46,207 nucleotides of DNA from Prevotella sp. (GCA_017554385.1 JAFZIL010000075.1:1-46207), one strand, 5' to 3'; positions 27,617 to 39,047 are shown, counted from the first letter of the stretch. Notes: a model not told the origin generated them from the sequence alone. Translations and numbers: made by a program.

Positions 27617-29209
27617 ATGGCAAATCAAGAGATAGAAAGAAGAAGAACGTTTGCGATTATATCGCACCCCGATGCCGGTAAGACCACGCTGACCGAGAAG
27701 TTTCTGCTTTTTGGTGGACAGATTCAGGTGGCAGGTGCAGTAAAGAACAACAAAATCAAGAAGACCGCCACCTCGGACTGGATGGAGATTGAGAAGCAGC
27801 GCGGAATCTCCGTGTCGACCTCAGTGATGGAGTTCGACTATACGCCTGAAGGCAAGGATATAGAGTACAAGGTGAATATCCTCGACACTCCTGGACACCA
27901 GGACTTCGCCGAAGACACCTTCCGCACATTGACAGCCGTCGACTCGGCTATCATCGTTGTCGACGGTGCCAAGGGCGTTGAGACGCAGACGCGGAAGTTG
28001 ATGACCGTTTGCCGCATGAGGAAGACGCCCGTCATCATCTTCATCAACAAGATGGACCGCGAAGGACGTGACCCCTTCGACCTGCTTGACGAACTAGAAA
28101 AGGAACTGGAAATCAAGGTGCGCCCACTCTCATGGCCCATCAACCAAGGTGCCAAGTTCAAGGGCGTATACAATATCTACGAACAAAAGCTCGATCTCTT
28201 TACGCCCGATAAGCAACGCGTGACGGAAAAGGTTAGTGTGGAGCTCGGTTCTGCCGAGCTCGACACCCGTATTGGCGAACAAGATGCCGCCAAACTCCGC
28301 GAAGACCTGGAACTGGTAGAAGGTGTCTACTCCGACTTCGATGTCGAGACATACCGTAGTGCCGAGGTAGCTCCCGTTTTCTTCGGCTCAGCACTGAACA
28401 ACTTCGGTGTACAAGAGTTGCTGAATTGCTTTGTAGAGATTGCCCCATCTCCCCGTCCCACCAAGGCCGAGGAGCGGGATGTGCAGCCCGAGGAGCCGAA
28501 GTTCACAGGTTTCATCTTCAAGATTACCGCAAACATTGACCCCAACCACCGCTCGTGCATCGCCTTCTGCAAGGTTTGCTCAGGTCGTTTCCAGCGCAAC
28601 CAGCCATACTTACATGTGCGTCAGGGAAAAACCATCCGATTCACCTCACCCACGCAGTTTATGGCCCAACGCAAGTCGACCATCGACGAGGCATGGCCTG
28701 GAGATATTGTGGGACTGCCAGATACAGGTGGAATGTTCAAGATCGGTGATACCATCACTGAGGGCGAACAACTTCATTTCCGCGGACTGCCATCATTCTC
28801 TCCCGAACTATTCAAGTATATTGAGAATGACGACCCGATGAAGGCCAAACAACTGCAAAAGGGTATTGACCAGCTGATGGATGAAGGTGTAGCCCAGTTG
28901 TTTGTCAACCAGTTCAACAACCGCAAGATTATCGGCACTGTTGGACAGCTGCAGTTCGAGGTCATTCAGTACCGCTTGGAAAATGAGTATAACGCCAAGT
29001 GTCGCTGGGAGCCTGTACACCTGTACAAGGCCTGCTGGATATCAAGCGACGACGAGCAGGAACTGGAAGCATTCAAAAAGCGTAAGTACCAATACATGGC
29101 GAAAGACAAGGAAGGACGCGATGTATTCTTGGCTGACAGTGGCTATGTGCTCAGCATGGCTCAGCAAGACTTCAAACATATACAGTTCCACTTCACCTCA
29201 GAGTTTTAG
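27617..29209 (+). CDS. prfC: Peptide chain release factor 3
   Basis: A 530-residue translational GTPase that recycles RF1/RF2 from the ribosome. The G1 loop is SHPDAGKTT (16-24), followed by the RGISV switch, DTPGHQDF (G3), NKMD (G4) and the RF3 C-terminal domain with [20 protein letters not shown]. Length and motifs are standard. It is not functionally linked to the flanking carbohydrate genes. Confidence 0.97.
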   Translation: MANQEIERRRTFAIISHPDAGKTTLTEKFLLFGGQIQVAGAVKNNKIKKTATSDWMEIEKQRGISVSTSVMEFDYTPEGKDIEYKVNILDTPGHQDFAEDTFRTLTAVDSAIIVVDGAKGVETQTRKLMTVCRMRKTPVIIFINKMDREGRDPFDLLDELEKELEIKVRPLSWPINQGAKFKGVYNIYEQKLDLFTPDKQRVTEKVSVELGSAELDTRIGEQDAAKLREDLELVEGVYSDFDVETYRSAEVAPVFFGSALNNFGVQELLNCFVEIAPSPRPTKAEERDVQPEEPKFTGFIFKITANIDPNHRSCIAFCKVCSGRFQRNQPYLHVRQGKTIRFTSPTQFMAQRKSTIDEAWPGDIVGLPDTGGMFKIGDTITEGEQLHFRGLPSFSPELFKYIENDDPMKAKQLQKGIDQLMDEGVAQLFVNQFNNRKIIGTVGQLQFEVIQYRLENEYNAKCRWEPVHLYKACWISSDDEQELEAFKKRKYQYMAKDKEGRDVFLADSGYVLSMAQQDFKHIQFHFTSEF

Positions 29210-29253
29210 TCGGGATACCCCTACCCTATTTATATCTTACAAACTACTTCTAC

Positions 29254-30600
29254 ATGAAACTAACAAAAATCATTTCATGCCTCGTGTTGGCTATGCTCTG
29301 CACTGTGGCTATGGAAGCCAAGAAAAAGGTTTCCACTAACGAACTATGGCCTGATGGCACCCCCATTTCCCAATGGTTCAGTGACACGACACGTGTTGAT
29401 GTCTCCACATTAGGCAAACGCTACGTGGTCACCGACTATGGCATAAAAAACTACTGCGAACAAGTGCAAACAGAAAAGCTACAGGCTGTTATAGACCGCT
29501 GTGCCTCAGAAGGCGGCGGTGTGGTGGTCATTCCACGCGGCTTCGTAGTAAGCGGTAGCCTGTTCTTCAAGCCAGGCACCCATCTGCTCATTGAGGAGAA
29601 CGGCGAACTGCGCGGCAGTGACCGAATCCGTGACTTCAAACTCCTGAAAACCCGCATGGAGGGGCAGACGCTCGACTACTTTGCCGCATTGGTCAATGCC
29701 GACGGCTGCGACGGTTTCACCATCACCGGCCCAGGCACCATCAACGGCAACGGTCAGCCATACTGGGAGGAGTTCTGGATTCGCCGTAAGTTCAACAAGG
29801 ACTGTACAAACCTCGAAGCCATGCGCCCGCGCAACGTATACATTTCTAATTGTAAGGATGTTACCGTGCAGGACGTGCGCATCATCAACTCGCCCTTCTG
29901 GACGAACCATCTCTACAAGTGTGAACGCGTGCGCTACTTGGGCTGCTACATCTTCGCCCCCACAAACAACGTGACACCTGTAGACCCAAAGCGGGGTGCC
30001 CCTTCGAGCGATGCCATCGACCTCGATGTGTGCAAGGATGTGCTTATCAGCGGTTGCTACATGAGCGTCTGCGACGATGCCGTAGTGCTGAAGGGTGGCA
30101 AAGGCACGTGGGCCGACAAGAATCCCGACAACGGTCCATGCGAGAACATCCTCGTTAGCGATTGTACATATGGACGGGTGCATGGCTGCATGACACTCGG
30201 CTCTGAATCACTGCACGACAAGAACGTCGTCCTGCGGCGTTGTAAGGTACATGATGCCAATCGCGTACTGTGGTTGAAGATGCGACCCGACACACCACAG
30301 CACTACGAATATGTGCGCGTAGAAGAGATGACAGGCGACTGCGCTTCATTCCTCGTAGTGAGGCCCTGGACACAGTTCTTCAAGCCCGAACAGCGCGACG
30401 ACATGCCGCTGTCGCAGTGCAACAACATCACCATCCGCAACATTAAGATGGACTGCAAGAACTTCTTCGACGTGGGCAAGAGTGACAAGTACCGCCTGGT
30501 GGATTTCACTTTTGAGGACATCAACGTCAACGACGAGAAGAAAGCCTTCGATGCCTCGATCATCGAGAACTGCGTGGTGAAGAATGTGCAGATAAAATAG
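29254..30600 (+). CDS. GH28 polygalacturonase-type enzyme, secreted
   Basis: A 448-residue right-handed beta-helix hydrolase with a signal peptide (hydrophobic run ending near AMEA, residue 22). GH28 active-site residues are placed at D253 and D256 in SSDAIDLD, D274 and D275 in CDDAVVLKGG, then VHGCMTLGSES and VLWLKMR in place of the usual GHG and RIK blocks. The family attacks galacturonic acid linkages in pectin, including exo-acting enzymes on rhamnogalacturonan. Together with the GH2 downstream it completes the pectin gene set started at the GH35/SusC locus. A strong terminator follows. Confidence 0.9.
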   Translation: MKLTKIISCLVLAMLCTVAMEAKKKVSTNELWPDGTPISQWFSDTTRVDVSTLGKRYVVTDYGIKNYCEQVQTEKLQAVIDRCASEGGGVVVIPRGFVVSGSLFFKPGTHLLIEENGELRGSDRIRDFKLLKTRMEGQTLDYFAALVNADGCDGFTITGPGTINGNGQPYWEEFWIRRKFNKDCTNLEAMRPRNVYISNCKDVTVQDVRIINSPFWTNHLYKCERVRYLGCYIFAPTNNVTPVDPKRGAPSSDAIDLDVCKDVLISGCYMSVCDDAVVLKGGKGTWADKNPDNGPCENILVSDCTYGRVHGCMTLGSESLHDKNVVLRRCKVHDANRVLWLKMRPDTPQHYEYVRVEEMTGDCASFLVVRPWTQFFKPEQRDDMPLSQCNNITIRNIKMDCKNFFDVGKSDKYRLVDFTFEDINVNDEKKAFDASIIENCVVKNVQIK

Positions 30601-30619
30601 CCCTTACGCACAAAAACAC

Positions 30620-30653
30620 AAGAAAACGGACGAATGTCAGCGTCCGTTTTCTT
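30620..30653 (+). terminator. Rho-independent terminator after GH28
   Basis: AAGAAAACGGACG pairs perfectly with CGTCCGTTTTCTT (13 bp, 8-nt loop), with a T-rich tail. Confidence 0.85.
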
Positions 30654-30663
30654 ATATTCTTAT

Positions 30664-30671
30664 TACTTTTG
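30664..30671 (+). promoter_or_regulatory. -7 box of the GH2 gene
   Basis: TACTTTTG fits TAnnTTTG and lies 24 bp before the ATG at 30696. It overlaps the upstream in-frame TTG, so that codon is not the start. Confidence 0.6.
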
Positions 30672-30695
30672 CCGAAAACAACAAACTACTTAGCA

Positions 30696-33600
30696 ATGAA
30701 TCGATTTCTTCTGGCAATGACCACGCTGATGCTTGTGCTGACAACATCGGCGACGGAGAGAAAAAAACTGAACTTCAACGCCGACTGGTTGCTAAAGGTG
30801 GGCGACATCGCCGAGGCAGCCAATCCCGATTTCAACGACAGCGGGTGGCAGGGCGTCACCCTACCCTATGCCTTCAACGGCGACGAGGCCTTCAGAAAAG
30901 ACATCGTCGACCTCACCGATACCGTTTGCTGGTATCGAAAGCACTTCACACTCACAGAACAGCAACTACAAGGAAAGGTGTTCATCGAGTTCGAAGGTGC
31001 CCGCCAGGGTGCCGATGTATACTTGAACGGACATCACGTAGGCTTCAACGACAATGGCGTCATGGCCTTCGGCTTCGACCTTACGCCTTATATAATGAAA
31101 GGTGAAAATGTCATTGCCGTTCGATGCGACAACTCATGGCAATATCGTGACCGCGTGCTGAACAGCCGCTACCAATGGAACGACAAGAACTTCAATGCCA
31201 ACTACGGCGGACTGCCTAAGAACGTGTTCCTCCATATCACGGACAAACTCTACCAGACGCTGCCACTCTATAGCAGTTTGGGCACAACGGGCACGTATGT
31301 CTATGCCACCGATTTTTATTATGCAGGCCTCCACCACGACGTTCCTGTTGCCACCATTCATGCCGAGTCGCAGGTGAGGAACGACGACACCAAACCTCGC
31401 ACCTTCAGGATGGGGATGCGGATGCGCGACCTTGAAGGCAAGTTGAGGTTCATCACGATGTCAGACTCCATCACTTTGCAGCCCGGCGAGACCCGCACGG
31501 TGTCGGCAGCCCAGACCTCCTCCCCCCTGCACCTGTGGTCGTGGGGCTATGGTTATCTATATACCGTTGAGACGTGGCTCATGGAAAACGATCAGGATTT
31601 CGACGAGGTTGTCACCCGCACCGGCTTCCGCAAGACTGAGTTCAAGGACGGTAAGTTCTACCTGAACGACCGATGCCTAATGGTTCACGGCTACGCCCAG
31701 CGTACGTCGAACGAATGGCCGGGCGTAGGTATCAGCGTCCCTGCCTGGCTCAGCGACTACAGCAACGACCTCATGGCGAAGAGCGGAGGTAACCTCGTAC
31801 GCTGGATGCATGTCTGTCCTTGGAAGCAGGACATCGAGTCGTGCGACCGCGTGGGACTCCTTCAGGCAATGCCCGCTGGCGATGCCGAGAAGGATGTGGA
31901 GGGGGCACGCTGGAAACAGCGCACCGAGGTCATGCGTGACGCCATCATCTACAACCGCAACAATCCCAGCATCATCTTCTATGAGTGCGGCAACTACCGC
32001 ATCTCGAAAGAGCACATGGAAGAGATGAAGGTAATACGCGACCAGTACGACCCATACGGAGGACGCGCCATTGGCTGCCGCGAGATGCTCGACCGTCCTG
32101 AAGCTGAATATGGTGGTGAGATGCTCTACATCAACAAGAGCGGAACCAAGCCCATGTGGTCGATGGAGTACTACCGCGACGAGGGCCTGCGCAAGTACTG
32201 GGACGAGTATTCCTATCCTTTTCATAAGGAGGGCGACGGCCCGCTCTACCGTGGTGCACCGGCTCTTGACTACAACCACAACATGGACGCACTGGCACGT
32301 GGGATGGTGGAACGTTGGCATGAATACTGGCTTGAACGGCCTGGCACGGGCAAGCGAGTCAGCTCAGGTGGCGTGAAAATTGTATTCTCCGACACCAACA
32401 CCCATCATCGCGGAGAGTCAAACTACCGCACCAGCGGCGTGGTCGATGCCATGCGTATTCCCAAAGACGCCTTCTATGCCCATCAGGTGATGTGGGACGG
32501 CTGGGTGTCTCCAGAGAAAGACCGCACATACATCGTCGGACACTGGAACTACGGAGAAAGTGAAAAAGTAAAAGTGAATAGTGAAGAATCAGCTTCCGCT
32601 GCTGTTGTCAAGCCCGTCTATATCATCAGTACCGGCGACGAGGTGGAGCTCTTCGTCAATGGCAAGTCGATGGGTAAGGGCGAACGTTCCTTCAATTGGC
32701 TCTTCACCTTCGAGAATGTGAGGTTCGAAGCCGGCAAGATAGAGGCAGTATCCTATACCAAGGGGAAGGAAACGTCACGTTATAGCATTGAGACCTCCGG
32801 CGAGCCTTATCAGCTGAAGCTTACTGCCATCGAGAACCCCGAGGGTTTCAAGGCCGATGGTGCCGATATGGCACTTGTTCAGGTCGAGGTACTCGACCGC
32901 AAGGGCCGTCGCTGTCCGCTGGCTGACCCAATGCTCCACTTTGCCTTACACGGCGAAGCTCGCTGGATTGGTGGAATCGGCACACGCGACAATGCGAAAT
33001 ACTCAATGGTCAATGCGCAATCAGCAAAAGACTCTACGCTACTTGATTCTGCCAACAAGAAGAACACCAGCGACAACTATGTCGGCGCGATGTCACTGCC
33101 TGCCGAGTGTGGTGTAAACCGTGTGCTCGTCCGCAGTACGACAACACCAGGCGAAGTGGTGCTGTCAGTCTGTGCCGACGGCCTGCGACCTGCCTATCTG
33201 ACACTGAAGTCCCAACCGAGCTCTGCTGCCGATGTTTTACCCTCAATGACTCTGCAACCCGTGCTTGACCGTGGTGAGACACCAGCAACGCCTTCCTATA
33301 CAGACAGTTATTTGAGCGTCGACATCGTCAATGCCAAGAGCGGCAGCAATGCAGCAACAGCCCGCAATTCCTTTGACGACAACGAGCTGACAGAATGGAA
33401 GAGCGACGGCGAGAAAGAGAATGCCTGGGTGACCTATCAGCTTGAACGCCCGGCTACTGTCAGCGAGATCACTATGAAACTAACAGGTTGGCGACAGAAA
33501 TGCTATCCAATTGAGGTTTATGCCGGAATGAAGAAGGTGTGGGAAGGCATTACACCCGCTACACTCGGCTATGTCCACATCACCATCGACAAACCTGTAA

Positions 33601-33773
33601 AAGCTAAGGAATTAACTATCCGGATGGTAGGACCCGCACAGGACAGCAAGAAGTTTGGATTGATTAAAGAACTGGCAGGCGGTGCTGCCAACGAGATGGA
33701 TCGCATGAAAAGTGCCAAGGGTAAGACCGAACTGCGCATCGTAGAAGTAGATTTTCTTGAAAGCGTGAAATAA
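30696..33773 (+). CDS. GH2 beta-galactosidase-type enzyme with DUF4982 and discoidin-like domains
   Basis: A 1025-residue secreted enzyme. In order: signal peptide (1-20), GH2 sugar-binding domain (WYRKHF, GARQGADVYLNGHHVG), an Ig-like domain, the TIM barrel, a DUF4982-like Ig domain (VELFVNGKSMG), a further Ig-like domain and a C-terminal F5/8-type (discoidin/CBM32-like) domain from about 870. The likely nucleophile is E491 in WSMEYY. At the acid/base position the canonical GNE is GNY here (N433-Y434), and the nearest glutamate is E430 in FYECGN, a variant I associate with one Bacteroidetes GH2 subgroup. Two low-complexity 7-bp-period runs sit in frame at residues 622-631 and 766-777. Confidence 0.88.
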   Translation: MNRFLLAMTTLMLVLTTSATERKKLNFNADWLLKVGDIAEAANPDFNDSGWQGVTLPYAFNGDEAFRKDIVDLTDTVCWYRKHFTLTEQQLQGKVFIEFEGARQGADVYLNGHHVGFNDNGVMAFGFDLTPYIMKGENVIAVRCDNSWQYRDRVLNSRYQWNDKNFNANYGGLPKNVFLHITDKLYQTLPLYSSLGTTGTYVYATDFYYAGLHHDVPVATIHAESQVRNDDTKPRTFRMGMRMRDLEGKLRFITMSDSITLQPGETRTVSAAQTSSPLHLWSWGYGYLYTVETWLMENDQDFDEVVTRTGFRKTEFKDGKFYLNDRCLMVHGYAQRTSNEWPGVGISVPAWLSDYSNDLMAKSGGNLVRWMHVCPWKQDIESCDRVGLLQAMPAGDAEKDVEGARWKQRTEVMRDAIIYNRNNPSIIFYECGNYRISKEHMEEMKVIRDQYDPYGGRAIGCREMLDRPEAEYGGEMLYINKSGTKPMWSMEYYRDEGLRKYWDEYSYPFHKEGDGPLYRGAPALDYNHNMDALARGMVERWHEYWLERPGTGKRVSSGGVKIVFSDTNTHHRGESNYRTSGVVDAMRIPKDAFYAHQVMWDGWVSPEKDRTYIVGHWNYGESEKVKVNSEESASAAVVKPVYIISTGDEVELFVNGKSMGKGERSFNWLFTFENVRFEAGKIEAVSYTKGKETSRYSIETSGEPYQLKLTAIENPEGFKADGADMALVQVEVLDRKGRRCPLADPMLHFALHGEARWIGGIGTRDNAKYSMVNAQSAKDSTLLDSANKKNTSDNYVGAMSLPAECGVNRVLVRSTTTPGEVVLSVCADGLRPAYLTLKSQPSSAADVLPSMTLQPVLDRGETPATPSYTDSYLSVDIVNAKSGSNAATARNSFDDNELTEWKSDGEKENAWVTYQLERPATVSEITMKLTGWRQKCYPIEVYAGMKKVWEGITPATLGYVHITIDKPVKAKELTIRMVGPAQDSKKFGLIKELAGGAANEMDRMKSAKGKTELRIVEVDFLESVK
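32559..32586. repeat. Heptad repeat run inside the GH2 gene (first)
   Basis: Units AGTGAAA, AAGTAAA, AGTGAAT and AGTGAAG encode the polar stretch SEKVKVNSEE at residues 622-631, at an inter-domain position. Confidence 0.75.
32991..33025. repeat. Heptad repeat run inside the GH2 gene (second)
   Basis: Five units of the form AATnnnn (AATGCGA, AATACTC, AATGGTC, AATGCGC, AATCAGC) encode residues 766-777. Confidence 0.7.
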
Positions 33774-33815
33774 TCAGTATCATCTTTGACACTGTCTTTC
33801 AAGACAGGACAACAT

Positions 33816-33855
33816 AAGCGTGCCAAAATGTCAGCATTGACGTTTTGGCACGCTT
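33816..33855 (+). terminator. Rho-independent terminator after GH2
   Basis: AAGCGTGCCAAAA pairs with TTTTGGCACGCTT, and the inner GTCA/TGAC extends the stem to about 18 bp with one G-T pair and a 4-nt loop. A small CTGTCTT/AAGACAG hairpin lies just upstream. Confidence 0.85.
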
Positions 33856-33908
33856 TTCGCATAAACGATGGCAGAAACATTTACAACTAATTAAAATAAC
33901 AAGGTATT

Positions 33909-34181
33909 ATGACAATCAAACCATTAGCTGACCGTGTGTTGGTAGTACCCGCAGCGGCCGAAGAGAAAATCGGTGGAATCATTATTCCCGACACAGCAAA
34001 AGAGAAGCCCCTGCGCGGTATCATCAAAGCCGCAGGAAAGGGAACCAAAGACGAGGAGATGCTCCTCAAGGAAGGCGACGAAGTGCTTTACGGCAAATAT
34101 GCCGGAACCGAAATCGAACTCGACGGTGAAAAGTTCCTGATGATGCGCCAGAGCGATGTACTCGCCATCATCGAGAAATAG
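33909..34181 (+). CDS. groES: Co-chaperonin GroES
   Basis: A 90-residue co-chaperonin that caps GroEL. It has the N-terminal KPLADRVLV, the mobile loop around [17 protein letters not shown], the roof GKGT and the closing DVLAIIE. It directly precedes groEL. I see no CIRCE element (TTAGCACTC inverted repeat) between the upstream terminator and the start, so heat control by HrcA is not supported here. Confidence 0.97.
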   Translation: MTIKPLADRVLVVPAAAEEKIGGIIIPDTAKEKPLRGIIKAAGKGTKDEEMLLKEGDEVLYGKYAGTEIELDGEKFLMMRQSDVLAIIEK

Positions 34182-34213
34182 TTCATTTATAACAATTTTC
34201 ATTCTTTATTTAG

Positions 34214-35848
<1,635 letters not shown>

Positions 35849-35880
35849 GCAGAACAGTTGGTTCTTAATAAATGCACCTT

Positions 35881-35930
35881 AGGAGGTAAGCACGAAAGCA
35901 GATAGGATCTGCGATTAGTGTTTACCTCCT
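35881..35930. terminator. Branched hairpin between convergent groEL and the barrel gene
   Basis: AGGAGGTAA (35881-35889) pairs with TTACCTCCT (35922-35930), and GCAGAT/ATCTGC makes an inner hairpin (35898-35912). On the - strand the outer arm contains the stop codon of the barrel gene. A T-rich stretch follows on the + strand. Confidence 0.7.
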
Positions 35931-38900
35931 TTCTTCTGATGGGAAACGTCCTTCCCTACCCCAACCACGGGAACCGTTGTTGTCTTCTCGCCAGTCATTG
36001 TCACGGAAACCGCCACGCCGGTCGCCACCTCCGTTTCTTCCGCCAAAAAAGTTTAGACGATAGCTAACATGGAGCATGGCATACGATGTAATGGCATTGA
36101 CTTCCTGGTCGCGCCATCCGTTAGCATTGACGGTGCGGCTGAAAGTTGTTTGTTCGTGCAAGATATCATACCATTGAAGCATAACAGTTAGCTTCTTACC
36201 ACGCAGGAAGCTGTGACTGAGTTGCGCATTCCATATCAGTTCGTTGGTATTAAGTGTTTCGTCGGAATAGCCACGCTTGCTGTAGACATGAAAGTCTGTG
36301 GACAGATTCGAACCCCATGGGAAAGTAATCTTCGTGTTGCCACCGTATCGGTAGTTCCAAGTAGTCAAGTTACGCGATGCCTGTAGGCGGTTCTCAGTTC
36401 GTGCATAGGTGACACGACCATTGAGCGAGAAGCTGAGCCACTTGTTCCGGAAGCTAAGCGACATGTCGGGCGAGAGGTTGTAGGTATGAGTCGTGTTTCT
36501 ATCAGCTTCTGCGGTACGGTTCAGGTTCACATAACCTATCTGATGGCGATAACTACCATTGATACCACCGCTGATGTCCCATCGGTTCAGTGTGTCAAGA
36601 CCAATATTGAACGAACTGCCAATACTGACACTCCAGTTGCCATTGATATTCTCTGGTCTCGAAATGCGTCCACCAGTAGTCTCGTTATATGTCACTATAT
36701 TGCCAACGGCATTAGATGTGCGCTGGAATTGGGCATTCATGTTGTAACTCCAATGTCGTTGCGCCTTAGGAATCTGCATACCAAGGCTGTCCTCAACGAA
36801 AGATGGCGCACGCTGCTTCTGGAAATTCGTCTGCAGGTTAGTGGTAAACGACGGTTTAAGCCCAGGGTTACCCATTGAAATATTCAGAGGATTTGTATCA
36901 TCGTATATATCGAGTAGCTGAGTGATGTTTGGTTGCTGCGTCTGTCCTCGCAACTGAACCTGCAGGTTGGTCTGCTGGTTGAAACGGTAGCGCAGATTCA
37001 GCGTAGGTGAGAGGTTGGTAACTGTACGCACGGTATCAACGGGTACACCCAAATACTGCTGAATATAATGCGACTTTTGTGGTTGGATATTGACACCCAC
37101 GTTCATATTTATCTTTTCTCGGACATAGCGTAACTGTACGTCGGCATTATGCCCGTACTCCGTCCGTTCGGAATAACGGCTCAAACGATCGCTAAGATAC
37201 ATCTCATAGGGATTGTCGAGGAAGCCAAAGAGAGCTGTCCATTCGCGATAGTCGTTGAGTGCTTCAAGGAAAGCCTGATCACTGTAATCAGGAAAATCGT
37301 AGGTTGACGGATCGTTCTTTTGGTGGTTGTAGTTGAAGCGGTAGTTCAACTGCAAGAAGAGGCCCTGCGCTCCAAAACCGCGACGCTGATTGCGGTTAGC
37401 GCCAAAAGGCCCGCGATTTCTCTGCTGGGAAATGGCGGAGCGAGTAGAGTCCACTGGAGCAGGAGTCGGCTGGAAGGAGAGCAAGGGCTCGGTGTAAGTG
37501 GCACCAATAGAGTAGCCGAAGCTATTATTGCCAGAGATAGTGTAGCGGTTCGTCTGATATATAGAATCCTCACCGAACTGATTAAGTGTCTGGTAGAGAT
37601 GTACGGCAGACAGATTGGCATTGCGGTTGTCTCCTTTGCTATAGTTGATTCTTCCGCTGATGGCTACGTTGCGTCCCCTCTTGCCGATACGACGATATAG
37701 CTGCATCTCTGAACTGAGGTTCTTGCTTTCACCATAGCCCAACGACTTGTTCTGACGGTCGTTCACAATCAGCCCTTGGCTATCCATGTATTTACGACTT
37801 TCGGCGCTGAGTGCATCAGTAACATAATCGAAAGGATTAGCGTTGAACGAAGCAGACGTTGAGAAAGAACGGTTGTCGTTGGTAGAGAAACTGACATTAG
37901 GACGGAACGACAGGTTTGTCATCGAATCGACCTGCCACTGTAAGTTCATGTTACCCGTCCAGTTGTTACCCCGCGAATAGCTCTGACTAATACTATTAGA
38001 GAAGGCACCTCCACGGGTGTTCACAAAGTTCTCTGACCCAGTACGGTTCCAATTGTCAGCATCGCTGCGGTTCCAGGTCACACGACCACTGGCTTTCAGG
38101 TTCTTATTGTTCTCATAGCTTACATCGAGTGCGGCAGTCTTCGTTTCACGCTGACCGTTATTATTGCCTCTTCCTCGCCCGCCTCGTCCGCTGAAGTTGC
38201 GGTCATTCACATTATTGGCATTACCCATGAACGTATATCGCATGGCACCAAAAGGCTTCATGGCCGTAAGGCGTATGCCGTAGCGTTGGTCGGTGCCGTA
38301 GCCAATATCAGGATTAGCCTGCAATCCCTTTCGGGCACTGCGCTTCGTAACAAACTCTAATACGAAGTCGTCATTGCCATCGTCAATGCCTGTCATACGG
38401 CTCAGGTCACTTTTTTCATCGTATGCCTTCACTTGGTCGATGACATAAGAAGGGAGGTTTTTCATCACAGCATCGTTGTTCCCTGTCATAAAGTCACGCC
38501 CGTCTAACTTGAACTTTCGAACGTCTTTGCCATTGATGCTAATTTTTCCGTCTTCATCAATCTTTGCACCTGGCAACACCTCAACCAAAGCCTCGATAAC
38601 AGAACCTTCAGGAACACGGTAAGCATCGGCATTGTAAATGACCGTATCGTCCTTGATGACCATCTTAGGTATGTTAGCTGTAACTACAGCTTCCTTCAAA
38701 AGAACTGCGTCAACCTCCATAAGCAGATCACCTAAAATTGTTGTACGGCTGCTTACATTCACATTACGCACTAATGGCTTATAACCAAGATAGGTGGCTT
38801 TCAGCAGATAGCTTCCAGATCTTACACTATTAAACACGAAAGCACCACGTTCGTCAGAGTATGTTCCTCCGACAAACGTGGTGTCTTTTTTTTCTAATCT

Positions 38901-39047
38901 GTAAAGTTGTAAGGTGGTCTTGGCAAGAGCCTTTCCTTCTTCCTTATCAATGATTCTGCCCGATAATGTACGTTGTTGGGCGCTAATAGGTAGCAAGCCC
39001 AACACAATCACCGTGAATAAGGAAATCGAATATCGCAGGTGCAACAT
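35922..39047 (-). CDS. TonB-dependent-receptor-like outer-membrane beta-barrel protein
   Basis: A 1041-residue protein with a signal peptide (ending near ISAQ, residue 24), a carboxypeptidase-regulatory-like domain (TLSGRIIDKEEGKAL to about 115), a plug-like region (VVTANIPKMVIKDDTVIYNAD, LPGAKIDEDGKISINGKDV) and a large barrel of the OMP_b-brl_3 type. It has no SusD partner, so it is not a SusC. Glycine/arginine/asparagine-rich loops occur at about 285-300 and 535-550. The barrel appears to end at HVSYRLNFFGG and is followed by a ~35-residue Gly/Arg-rich tail, unlike barrels that end in an aromatic residue. The transported ligand is unknown. Confidence 0.87.
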   Translation of the reverse strand: MLHLRYSISLFTVIVLGLLPISAQQRTLSGRIIDKEEGKALAKTTLQLYRLEKKDTTFVGGTYSDERGAFVFNSVRSGSYLLKATYLGYKPLVRNVNVSSRTTILGDLLMEVDAVLLKEAVVTANIPKMVIKDDTVIYNADAYRVPEGSVIEALVEVLPGAKIDEDGKISINGKDVRKFKLDGRDFMTGNNDAVMKNLPSYVIDQVKAYDEKSDLSRMTGIDDGNDDFVLEFVTKRSARKGLQANPDIGYGTDQRYGIRLTAMKPFGAMRYTFMGNANNVNDRNFSGRGGRGRGNNNGQRETKTAALDVSYENNKNLKASGRVTWNRSDADNWNRTGSENFVNTRGGAFSNSISQSYSRGNNWTGNMNLQWQVDSMTNLSFRPNVSFSTNDNRSFSTSASFNANPFDYVTDALSAESRKYMDSQGLIVNDRQNKSLGYGESKNLSSEMQLYRRIGKRGRNVAISGRINYSKGDNRNANLSAVHLYQTLNQFGEDSIYQTNRYTISGNNSFGYSIGATYTEPLLSFQPTPAPVDSTRSAISQQRNRGPFGANRNQRRGFGAQGLFLQLNYRFNYNHQKNDPSTYDFPDYSDQAFLEALNDYREWTALFGFLDNPYEMYLSDRLSRYSERTEYGHNADVQLRYVREKINMNVGVNIQPQKSHYIQQYLGVPVDTVRTVTNLSPTLNLRYRFNQQTNLQVQLRGQTQQPNITQLLDIYDDTNPLNISMGNPGLKPSFTTNLQTNFQKQRAPSFVEDSLGMQIPKAQRHWSYNMNAQFQRTSNAVGNIVTYNETTGGRISRPENINGNWSVSIGSSFNIGLDTLNRWDISGGINGSYRHQIGYVNLNRTAEADRNTTHTYNLSPDMSLSFRNKWLSFSLNGRVTYARTENRLQASRNLTTWNYRYGGNTKITFPWGSNLSTDFHVYSKRGYSDETLNTNELIWNAQLSHSFLRGKKLTVMLQWYDILHEQTTFSRTVNANGWRDQEVNAITSYAMLHVSYRLNFFGGRNGGGDRRGGFRDNDWREDNNGSRGWGREGRFPSEERR

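Noticed and set aside
30669-30695. TTG start for the GH2 gene
   Set aside because: The codon overlaps a -7 box, and the ATG at 30696 gives a proper signal peptide.
33787-33807. TTTGACACTGTC near groES as another unit of the TTTGAC array
   Set aside because: It is a single copy with no 22-bp repetition and lies in a terminator region.
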